Of a DNA stretch of 64,000 nucleotides, positions 56,144 to 64,000 are shown piece after piece (position 1 is the first letter of the stretch; every line of letters starts with the position of its first letter). The stretch comes from Pseudogymnoascus destructans (Eukaryota; Ascomycota; Leotiomycetes; Thelebolales; Thelebolaceae): positions 372,001-436,000 of the forward strand of contig NW_020167527.1 in assembly GCF_001641265.1 (NCBI RefSeq), in the 5' to 3' direction. The notes below the pieces were generated by a model. That model ran no database searches and was not told where the DNA came from. It saw nothing but the letters and a program-made list of their open reading frames with translations. Both the position numbers and the translations under genes were made by a program.

Positions 56144-58048
56144 CTACTTCGGCACCACACTACTCACACTCGCACTCCTACTCCCCCCAGCCGCACTCCC
56201 CGGCGCACTCCCCTCCTCAGCCTGCCTCTCCAAAAACCCCGTCCACAGCTCCGCCAAGCTCTCCTTCGGCGCGCCCTGCAGATCGGGGAAGAACTCGGCA
56301 TTCAAGCTCGGCGTGCTGGGCGTGCGGTGGAATGGGATCTGCGGGACGCGTAGCGAGTATCCAGCGGTGCCAGGGCGCGCCAGTCCGGCTTGCTCTTTTT
56401 GCTCTTCGGTCCAGGAGAGGAGGGAGGCGATGACTTGGAGGATCTGAAATTTCTTGGGGTCGGAGCGGTCGAGGGCGAGGAAGCGGAGGAAGTAGTTTGT
56501 GACGATATGGCTGGGGGGTGTTAGTATGCTTCTTCTGGAGTAGGAGGGGGGGGGGAAGGGGGAGGACTAACCGGTCAACGTTATCTTCTGGCTTGGCTTT
56601 CTTGAGGAAGCGGAGGGCTTTGGCGAGGTGGTCGTTTAGGACTATGGCTTCGTGACGCAACTTTCCGAGAAGGATATTTTTCTCCTTTACTTCCTTCTCG
56701 AATGGAGCCAATCGCTCCAGCTGCGCCGTCAAGTCCTCCTTAGCCGCCTCCGCCGCCGTCGCTCTCGTATCAGCTTCAGCGACGACCCTGTTAAGTGCCT
56801 CGAGCTGCGCCTGCGTCGTCTCCACCATCTCGCGGAGTTCGACTCTACGCGCCTCCTGAATCTCCTGTAGCGCCCGCTGCAGCCCATCCACAGCCTGCGA
56901 CTGGCTATCCCGCTCCGAGGCCGCGCGCTCAAACGACTCACGCTGCGTGGATAGCTGGTCCTCCAACTCGGCGACGCGGTCGGCTAGGCCCTCGCGGATA
57001 GACCGCTCCTCCATAGCCAGAACCTCCCAGTCTCCCATCGCCTCCTTGGCAGCCTCTGCCTCCTCCCTCAGGTGCTTCGTCTGGGTCAAGAGGTCCTCGC
57101 GCTCGCGAAGCCAGTTCTGCTGGGACAGATTACTGCGATTCCGCAGCGTGGAGAGCTCCTTCGAGTTCTCCGATTCCTGGGCCGAAAGCTGCGTAACCTC
57201 CTGCTCCGCCTTGTCAGCCGCAGCCTTGAGTTGCGCATTCTGCGTCTCTAGCTCCTCAATCTGGTCTTTTGCCTCGGACAGCTCCTGCCTATCAGCCGCC
57301 AGACGTTCCCCAAGCGTCGACTTGATCGTGTTCACTCTGCCCAGGAGATTCTGGTACTGCGACTGCGCCTGCTCCTTAGCTTGCTCGCTCTCCTCCAGCT
57401 CCGAGCGGACACTCGATAGTTCCTCCTTGTGCCGCTCCTGGATGTCCTCTAGCGACCTGCGCAGTTTCTCGACTTCCGCCCGCAGCGCTTCGCGGTCCTG
57501 TGACATGGCTTCGAGCCGGACACTCGCATCTGTGGCGTTGGAGGCGTTGCTCCCTACGCTCTCGTCGAACACTTCTCGTGCGGGTGACACGTTGCCTTGT
57601 TTCGTATCTGCGGGGGACCCGTGGCCATTCGTATGCCCGTCCGTTTGCCCGTTCGTTTTGGCGTCGGCTGTCTCGTCTGATTGTTCCGCTGCGGTGGATG
57701 TGGTCTGTAAATTCATCAGCGGGCGCTCGTCGGGGCGCTGGTGGACAGGTGGCTTCCGTACCACAACTGGGGAATTGGGCTGTGCCTCATCCTCGTCATC
57801 TTCAGCAGGGCCACTTCCGTTCGCTGGCGTAATTGATGGCTTGGCTAGGTCGCCGTTGAGTTTTGACTTGGACTTTTTCTTTTTGTTTGCCTTCTTCTTT
57901 GGCGCTGCGAGTCGTGGGGGATCAGCTTTGGGGAGTCTTTTAAATCGGCTGGAAATGGCGAATTGTAGGAGTAGCGAGGGGGAATAGAGATTGACGACGA
58001 ACCTAAAGAAGAAACCTGAGGGTTATCTGAGGGCGCAATTGCGGACAT
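56144..58048 (-). CDS. rud3: Golgin with GRAB domain (Rud3-like)
   Basis: Coiled-coil cis-Golgi tether; in yeast Rud3 binds Arf1 through its GRAB domain. Three exons: 58,048-58,003, then 57,904 to about 56,573, then about 56,512-56,144. Intron 1 (98 bp) uses the unusual donor GTTCGT; it joins MSAIAPSDNPQVSSL to a Lys-rich stretch (APKKKANKKKKSKSKLN). From about 57,520 the protein is one long heptad-rich coiled coil (EALRAEVEKLRRSLEDIQER and onward). Near the C-terminus is the GRAB signature: LGKLRHEAIVLNDHLAKALR, DNVDRHIVTNYFLRFLALDR, DPKKFQILQVIASLL, then EQKEQAGLARPG. It ends SASVSSVVPK. About 580 residues. It shares a 276-bp divergent promoter with Rrg9. Confidence 0.9.
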
Positions 58049-58324
58049 GATTGCTGATGTCTGAAGACTGCCAGAGCATCGTACTGTACAGCGTTTGTCG
58101 TACTGTATATAGCGGACTTGTGTTTCGTTATCAGGACAACTCGTAACGGGACAGCTCGCTTCGATAAAGTAAGTTAGTGCCGACCTTCAACTTCCCTGTC
58201 CGCTGAAACAGACGAATCGTCGCCCAGCCTTGCACACATGGAACTTCGTTTTGCGTTACGTGACCATTTTACTCCCAAAGTAAAATACCAACAAGCCGTC
58301 GTTGCCTAAGCCTTGACTATCTAG
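58049..58324. promoter_or_regulatory. Divergent promoter of rud3 and rrg9
   Basis: Only 276 bp separate the two ATGs, so both core promoters must lie here. It contains a duplicated CGTACTGTA (about 58,080 and 58,099). No TATA box is assigned. Confidence 0.5.
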
Positions 58325-59374
58325 GTGATGTATTGCCTTTGTAGGGCAAATACACACAGGCAATTTATACGCAATGTTGCCCATATAGAAGTGGAACCGG
58401 CTTTTCGCCATGCCTTTTCAAAATCGCCATTCGAGAAGTCGAGACGGGGATTGAGCACTTTCAACGCTCTGCGCATGCAACAGACTTCACGTCACTTGCA
58501 AAGGTCGACAGACGCGGAAGGTGAATCCTCTGCATATACGACCACACCCACTTCCGAGAGCGAGAAGGCGACGCTTTCACAAGAGGGTAGCCATGCTCCA
58601 GCGCCGGCTTTTTTCGAAATCACACCTGATATAATAGACCAATTGGCGGCAGGGGCTGTAAAAGATACCCCGAAAAGAGCCGAACAACCTATCGAGCGCG
58701 AGTACCGGGAGCGGGCACCTGAGTGGCACACAAACAGGAGGGAAACCCCTGACAAGTTTGCCAGGAAGCCTTTCAACAGAGAAGCTCCTACGAATTCATA
58801 CCAGGACGATTCTCCCGCCCCTCGAAAGAACTTCCGTTCCAAGCATACAGAGGAAGCCGAGGCTCCTACCCGCTTTCCCAAGAAGTCTGCCAAAAAAGAA
58901 GAAGACGACTGGACGCCACCCCCCCGCCTCCCCTGGCAAAGCCAAAAAGCCGCCCTCCAAGAAAAATTCTCCGAAGGCTGGGCCCCCCGAAAGCGCCTCT
59001 CCCCCGACGCCCTAGCCGGCATCCGCGCCATCAACGCGCAGTTCCCCGACCAATACACCGTCCCCGTGCTCGCTGCCAAGTTCGAGGTCTCGCCAGAAGC
59101 TATTCGCAGGATCCTGAAGAGCAATTGGCGGCCGGATGAAGAGGAGGAGGAGGATCGCAAGAGGAGGTGGTATAAGAGGGGGCGGCAGGTGTGGACGAGG
59201 TATGCGGAGTTGGGGCTGAAGCCGCCGAGGAAGTGGAGGGATGAGGGGATTGGGAAGAGGGAGAAGGGGTGGAAGAGTAGGGAGAAGGAGGAGAGGGATA
59301 AGGAGAGGGAGACGCTGAGTACGACTTGGAATCCGAGGTTGACGAGGAAGCCGGAGGGGGATGGGTTTGTTTGA
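58325..59374 (+). CDS. rrg9: Rrg9-like mitochondrial protein (neugrin family)
   Basis: Required-for-respiratory-growth protein 9 family, a mitochondrial matrix protein needed for mitochondrial genome expression. Intronless, 349 residues. The N-terminus is Arg/Ala/Ser-rich and lacks acidic residues early on (FRHAFSKSPFEKSRRGLSTF), fitting a mitochondrial presequence. The middle is disordered and rich in Pro, Glu and Arg. The conserved domain is C-terminal: PWQSQKAALQEKFSEGWAPR, then KRLSPDALAGIRAINAQFP and KFEVSPEAIRRILKSNWRP, followed by basic WYKRGRQVWTRYAELG. Length is slightly above that of fungal relatives. Confidence 0.88.
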   Translation: MMYCLCRANTHRQFIRNVAHIEVEPAFRHAFSKSPFEKSRRGLSTFNALRMQQTSRHLQRSTDAEGESSAYTTTPTSESEKATLSQEGSHAPAPAFFEITPDIIDQLAAGAVKDTPKRAEQPIEREYRERAPEWHTNRRETPDKFARKPFNREAPTNSYQDDSPAPRKNFRSKHTEEAEAPTRFPKKSAKKEEDDWTPPPRLPWQSQKAALQEKFSEGWAPRKRLSPDALAGIRAINAQFPDQYTVPVLAAKFEVSPEAIRRILKSNWRPDEEEEEDRKRRWYKRGRQVWTRYAELGLKPPRKWRDEGIGKREKGWKSREKEERDKERETLSTTWNPRLTRKPEGDGFV

Positions 59375-59597
59375 TGTGGAATAGAGGGAGCAGGGTGTAA
59401 GATATGGGAGGGATGCATTTAGCTGAGGCGCAAGGGAAGGTTATTGTAGGATATTATGTAGAATACTATTGTAGGATATTGTAGGATATAGATACCAGCG
59501 GTCCGCTTGAAACAGATATATAAAAACTCAAGTTTATATGGCCGACGCCTTTAATTCTTCTAATCGCCAGCTACCAAGCACATCTATCTATCACAAT

Positions 59598-61106
59598 CTA
59601 TTGGATATACTTCCTCAGACCCCTCAGTCTCTCCTTAGCCGTATCCAAAACATCATCATTTTTGCAAACCGCAAACCGCAGATAATCCTCCGCCAAGTGC
59701 GCATTCTGTTCAGTATAAAACTCCGTTGGTGGAATAGCCGCCACACCCACCTCCTGGATCAAAAACCAGCAAAGCTTGAAGTCCCGTGGCCTGTTCGCAA
59801 CATGGGCAGGGAAGGGGTAATCGTCTGGCAGCTTGACCTTGCTGAAGTTGACGAGCACGAAGTAACCGCCCTCAGGCTCGGAGTAAGGCAGTCCTAGCTC
59901 GGGCCAGATGTCATTGAAGCGGTCCATCTTGGCCTTCATCTCGGCGTTGGCTTCGGTCCAGAACCCGTTCTTGTCGGCTTCGTTGAAGCCGATGGCGCAG
60001 GCCTCTTGGAGCGGAGACACAGAGCTGTAGCAGATGCGGGTGTGGGCTGCGGCGACGTACTTGATGAGGTGGGGTTGCCCGATGAGCCAGCCGACGCGCC
60101 AGCCTGTGGCGTAGAAGTTCTTGCCAGCTGAGCCGACGGTGAGGGTTAGGCGCTCGATTTCGGGGGAGAGCGTGGCGATGCGGGTGAATGGGACATAGTA
60201 GAGGCGATCATAGACTTCGTCGGAGAGGATGATGATGTTGTTTTCGACGCACAGCTGGCCGATCTTGAGGAGCTCGTCTTTGGAGAAGACTTTGCCGACG
60301 GGGTTGTGGGGGGTGTTGAGGACGATCATCTTGGTTTTTGTGGTTACGGCGGCCTTGAGCTCATCGAAGTCGATGGACCATTCTCCTGCTGAGGAGGTCT
60401 CGGTGGCACCGTTTGCAGGTGGGTGAAGAGGGACGTATACGACCTTTCCGCCGGGCATGGCGATGTTGCTGATGTATTGGTCGAAGAACGGCTCGAACAC
60501 AATAACCTCGTCTCCCGGCTCGATGAAGCCCATGAATGCACTCAGCATGCCTATTATCATTAGCATTGTAGGCGTTATGGTCATTGCGTTGCATACCCTC
60601 ATTTGCACCAGTGGTGATTGTGACCTCAGTGACAGGGTCGATTTCTCTGCCCCAGAATGGAGAGTAGGCATCGGCAAGTGCCTTCTTTAGAGAGGGACGA
60701 CCCGTCGTGGGAGAGTATTGGTTGCATTCGACTCTATCCAGAGAAGCTTTGGCAGCGTCGGTAATGAACTTGGGGGGGTTGTATCCGAAGAAGCCCTGTC
60801 CCATGTTGACAATTGGCTGCTTTGGAGACGCCGCAGCAGCCTCATTCACAATTGTCCTGTTTGGGTCAGTATGGATATAGAATTTAAGCAGGCCAAGGCG
60901 CCAGGAATCACAGGTAGCTCGAGGAAGCACCAAACATACCACACATCTTGTCTGTTATTGGAGACCCTAGCCGCGGGTAGCAGCTTCGCTCTGTTGTCCA
61001 TTGTCGTGCTGAAGCTTCTCACAGCCAGGCACTTAGCTTGTGTATGTTCGGTCCTTCTCAATGCAAGGAAGCTGGAGAGAATGGGAGAGCTTCGTTGAAG
61101 TTTCAT
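59598..61106 (-). CDS. bna3: Kynurenine aminotransferase (class I/II, Bna3-like)
   Basis: PLP-dependent transaminase converting kynurenine to kynurenic acid. Three exons: 61,106 to about 60,943, about 60,856-60,597 and about 60,551-59,598. The upstream ATG 61,106 gives a presequence-like start (MKLQRSSPILSSFLALRRTE, then CLAVRSFSTTM); the internal ATG at 61,001 would give the cytosolic-length form (MDNRAKLLPAARVSNNRQDV). Core motifs: VNMGQGFFGYNPP, ECNQYSPTTGRPSLKKALAD, VLNTPHNPVGKVFS, and the PLP Lys in VGSAGKNFYATGWRVGWLIG. The end is RLRGLRKYIQ. The small first intron (GTATGT...AACAG) and second (GTATGC...AATAG) keep the frame. About 450 residues. Confidence 0.92.
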
Positions 61107-61633
61107 GAATAGCTCTCCTGCTGCAAAGGGTTCAGATCAAGAGGACGGTGAGGGGCAACGAGGCTATGGCGGGGGAAGAAGAGGGGGTTATTCAACTGTC
61201 AAGAGTGAGTTGTGAACAATTATAAGAGGGGGGGTCATACACGACGGTAACTTACGTTTTAGAATTCTAGTTCCGTCCTCATCTGCCAGTAATAGTTGGG
61301 GTAACATTGCGGGGTAGAGTATGATGTCCCAAGGTTCCACTACTCCGTAAATCGAGGCCGGAATCGGCGGAACTATGTTGCCCAAAACCCGTAAAACCTG
61401 TCAGCCTTGCGTTGTTGGCTTCAGGCTGCGGAGCTTCAACTTCATCATCGCGTCCACGCCTATTGTATATACGCATATCGCCAACTTACTGCGATTGACC
61501 TACCCCTGCCTCTGCTTGGGATTTATGCTACTCCAACTGATTAACATTGCATGCGAAACCCCGAAGCTCTACCACCGGCCACGAGGCCGCAACATCCTCT
61601 CTCCTCCACGGTGACAGTGACAAACACACAACC
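61107..61633. promoter_or_regulatory. Divergent promoter of bna3 and dsc3
   Basis: A 527-bp region between two diverging genes. No further gene is seen and I assign no specific box. Confidence 0.45.
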
Positions 61634-62436
61634 ATGGAGGAACCAACCACCGCCCCGCCACCAAAGGCCGAAGCCCCTTTCCCCCTCACAGTCCGCTTCA
61701 CCACCTCCCTCCCCGACCTCGACCTCGACATCCCCCTCCCCAGCCGCACCACAATCATAACCCTCAAATCACTCATCCGTGCCTCCCTCCCTCCCTCCCA
61801 CTCCCTCAACCGCCTCCGCCTCATATACTCCGGCCGCCTCCTCCCCGACTCCTCCCTCCTCACCACCGTTCTCAAACCCCCGCCTCCCCCACCGCCCCAA
61901 GCTGACCGAAAAGGCAAAGCCCCCGTCCCGCCCACACAACGCATCTACATCAACTGCTCTATCGGCGACGCCCTCTCAGCCGCCGACCTCGCCTCCGAAG
62001 CTAGCAGCGCGCGGGCCCCCTCACCCGCCGCCCCTGTCGCTGCACCCACCACGACAGCGGCGCAGCCGCGCGGTTTCGACAGGTTGTTGACCTCGTCGTT
62101 TACCCCGGCGGAGGTGGGCGCGCTGCGGCTGCAGTTCATGGCTGTGCAGGCGTCGATGCATACCCCTGATACGATGCCGTCGCCGACGACGCTGCGGAGG
62201 ATGGAGGATGCGTGGCTGGATGATAACGGGAGTGGGGGTGGGGTGGCGGAGGTGGAGGCTGCGGGGGGGCGTTGGATGATTTGTTGTGGGGGCATGTGAT
62301 GGGGTTTTTGTGGCCGTTGGGGGCGCTGGGATGGTTGGGGAGGGAGGAGTGGGCGTGGAGTGAACGAAGGAGGATGGCGGTTTGGAGTGGGGTGGTGTTG
62401 GGGATGGGGTTTGGGTTGATGAGGATGATGGGGTAG
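61634..62436 (+). CDS. dsc3: DSC E3 ligase complex subunit 3 (Dsc3), apparent frameshift at a G7 run
   Basis: Subunit of the Golgi/endosome DSC ubiquitin ligase, which in fungi activates the sterol regulator SREBP. ATG 61,634 (MEEPTTAPPPKAEAPFPLTV) begins a ubiquitin-like domain (SRTTIITLKSLIRASLPP, LRLIYSGRLLPDSSLL) after a short leader. A Pro/Ala linker leads to the conserved DUF2407-type block PRGFDRLLTSSFTPAEVGAL, LRLQFMAVQASMHTPDTMPS, then MEDAWLDDN. In the given sequence the frame stops at 62,299, but at the G7 run (about 62,264-62,270) another frame carries the expected C-terminus to 62,436: ALDDLLWGHVMGFLWPLGAL and WSGVVLGMGFGLMRMMG, two membrane helices. One extra G would join them, so I read this as one gene with a sequence error or a recent mutation. 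Confidence 0.8.
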
Positions 62437-63504
62437 GGGGAGAGGGCCGACCGTTGTGTACTCTATGATGAATGGAGAGAGGGAGGTGGTATAATAGGGC
62501 AGCGTAGCATTGTGTTTGGGTTTGCGCACCTTTTGAGATATTGTGCAACAAACAAGCCAGACAGATCAGCCCCGACTTCTCCGAGAAGGACGACAGATCA
62601 GCCCCGACTTCTCCGGGAAGGACGACAGATCAGCCGCCTCGACTTCTCAGGGAAGGACGACAGATCAGCCGCCCCGACTTCTCCGAGAAGGACGAATGTG
62701 ATATTGGTCCGAGGGTATGAAAATCACAGTACGGGACTAGAGAATCAGTTATGACGGTGATCGCCTGGGATCAGTGCGCTGCTAGGTCTCACATCGCCTG
62801 AAACGAAAGAAATTTCAGGGTGGAGACGAGACCCTGTTTGCGCGGTGACGCTACAGGTGCTGCTTATGGGTGGTCGTCGCTGCTTTTCCGGTCTAAAAGA
62901 GCCTGTAGACACACCAGGTACTTCCAGTACCGTACTACAATGGGTGTACTGCGTGGTACCGTACATGCCCATGTGAGGTTGGTGGCGGAAAGGCCGTCTA
63001 CGCTCTAAATTTAGCGAATGAGCCAGTCACAAACCCCCGTGATTTGTGCTATTCTTCTCTGGACCGACTTTCAAGGTTTCATTGCAAGTCTAAGACCCGA
63101 AGGGCTCATGCAATGACGACTCACACTCTCTTTTGACCTTGGATCAGCTACTTCGCCTTCGCCAGCTCGTCACTCTTCATATCCTCTCGTCGCTCGTCTT
63201 GCATTCACGTTCTCTTCAACTATACTCCGTACAGTACCTGCAGTCTTGCACCCCGCAGCTTCTTGCTCAGCCTTACGACTACGCCGCCTTCCTCGTGATC
63301 TATGACACCTCCCAGTATTACAACTACGCCTCTTCGCGTGATACACGCTCCACCGACTCGAGAGCTTCCAGTTGCTTTGACTCGACAGCTCTGAAGCAAA
63401 CCGTACTGCCCACGGACAAAGCGGAGCACGGTGCGCTCTCAAGTCACACACGACCTTTTCGACACACGACGACACCTTTTCCCACAAACCCAAACAAAGC
63501 AACC
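62437..63504. other. Intergenic region with minisatellite and pyrimidine-rich leader
   Basis: No gene supported. It holds the minisatellite below, a TACTCCGTAC motif copy (63,223-63,232) and a C/T-rich stretch (63,130-63,500) that probably is the 5' UTR of the last gene. Confidence 0.5.
62560..62693. repeat. 32-35-bp minisatellite, four copies
   Basis: Units GACAGATCAGCCCCGACTTC followed by TCCGAGAAGGAC; copies 3 and 4 have a 3-bp insertion (GCC), keeping any reading frame. Confidence 0.92.
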
Positions 63505-64000
63505 ATGAAGGAAATACCTGAGCACCAAGACTCGCCCGACGAGACCACGAACCAGCCCACACCGCCGGACAACATGGTCGAAGACACCTCGTTCGAGGAC
63601 GCCCAGCCCTCTCACGAGGACAGCCAACGCTCGCTCCCACCACGCATCGCAGCGCGGTTCTACCGGCCCTCATTCAGCCGCCGCAAGTCGTCCGCCGCGT
63701 CGTCACGCCGGAACTCCATATCATCCATGCAGTCACACCACTCGCACGCCTCAAACCTCTCGCTCCACGGCGGACCGCAGAGCAACCACATCGCGCAGCA
63801 CCTGCGCCGCGCGTCCATCATCGAGGACCGCCGAGCGCGGCTCGCAGACCGCGCCGCACACGCGGAGAAAGTGCGATTGCGGGCCGCGCTGGCCAAGGCG
63901 GCGCCGCGGAGCACGAATAACTCGGAAGAGCGAGCGCTGGCGGCGCAGCAGGCGCGAGAGAAGAATTTAGCAGAGATTGTGGCGAGCTGTGCGGAGGAGG
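63505..64000 (+). CDS. Unrecognised Ser/Arg-rich protein, 3' truncated by window edge
   Basis: From ATG 63,505 (MKEIPEHQDSPDETTNQPTP) the frame is open to the end of the window, 165 codons. An acidic N-terminus is followed by a basic Ser/Arg-rich segment (FSRRKSSAASSRRNSISSMQ), then a helical, charged segment (AQHLRRASIIEDRRARLADR, AAHAEKVRLRAALAKAAPRS) likely to form a coiled coil. The combination looks conserved in fungal proteins, and the helical part resembles N-terminal regions of Tcp11-domain proteins, but this is only an impression. The C-terminal domain would decide it and is outside the window. RRKSS and RRNSI are possible basophilic kinase sites. Confidence 0.6.
   Translation, partial: MKEIPEHQDSPDETTNQPTPPDNMVEDTSFEDAQPSHEDSQRSLPPRIAARFYRPSFSRRKSSAASSRRNSISSMQSHHSHASNLSLHGGPQSNHIAQHLRRASIIEDRRARLADRAAHAEKVRLRAALAKAAPRSTNNSEERALAAQQAREKNLAEIVASCAEE

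Noticed and set aside
56947..57987. Plus-strand Ser/Arg/Cys-rich frame of 346 codons opposite Rud3
   Set aside because: Typical reverse-complement artefact of a Glu/Lys/Leu coiled coil; the minus strand carries the GRAB signature.
58492..59418. Minus-strand frame opposite Rrg9
   Set aside because: No recognisable domain; the plus strand matches the Rrg9 family.
62560..62693. Possible CRISPR-like array
   Set aside because: Units are directly adjacent without spacers; it is a minisatellite.

Overview
The window is nuclear DNA of a filamentous ascomycete (Pezizomycotina). Genes are intron-dense, with short introns (about 45 to 100 bases), GT donors and CTAAC/CTGAC-like branch points before the acceptor AG. 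The gene set (Cyc8/Ssn6 co-repressor, Dsc3, Rud3 golgin, Rrg9, DNA polymerase iota, fungal ADAM protease) is typical of this group. I cannot fix the class or species from sequence alone.

Housekeeping block, 1-31,100: a 5'-truncated ADAM-type membrane metalloprotease; a small conserved three-exon protein; a LisH-WD40 TBL1/Sif2-like protein divergent from a TMEM115/rhomboid-like Golgi membrane protein; a satellite-rich intergenic region (8.5-11 kb); the Cyc8/Ssn6 TPR co-repressor; methionine aminopeptidase 2; a conserved hypothetical; ribosomal protein L3; a one-pass membrane protein; DNA polymerase iota; a 526-bp non-autonomous element; gamma-glutamyltranspeptidase; a secreted serine carboxypeptidase; and a damaged SWIM/RING-type gene.

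Mobile-element island, 31.3-48.0 kb: a 5'-truncated Ty3/gypsy (chromodomain) element whose open frame is fused upstream to a relict transposase helix-turn-helix. A second, complete-length Ty3/gypsy chromodomain element (32,457-40,218) is inserted in its pol gene, with 371-bp LTRs differing at two bases and a perfect 5-bp target duplication. Between pol and the 3' LTR of this inner element lies a spliced gene on the opposite strand encoding a small Cys-rich protein; this is the most unusual item in the window. The outer element ends in an LTR that meets a second, inverted LTR copy tail to tail, making a palindrome of about 1.7 kb. The 3' end of another LTR element, coding remnants and a 1,868-bp Fot1/pogo DNA transposon follow.

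Distal housekeeping block, 50-64 kb: a Tcp11/Sok1-family protein, an AVT/SLC38-type amino-acid transporter, a small conserved protein, the Rud3 golgin divergent from Rrg9, a kynurenine-type aminotransferase with a mitochondrial presequence divergent from Dsc3, and the 5' end of an unrecognised Ser/Arg-rich gene cut by the window edge.

Three frames (SWIM/RING gene, inner pol, Dsc3) break exactly at a G or C run of seven where eight would restore the frame. This suggests either homopolymer undercalling or real decay.
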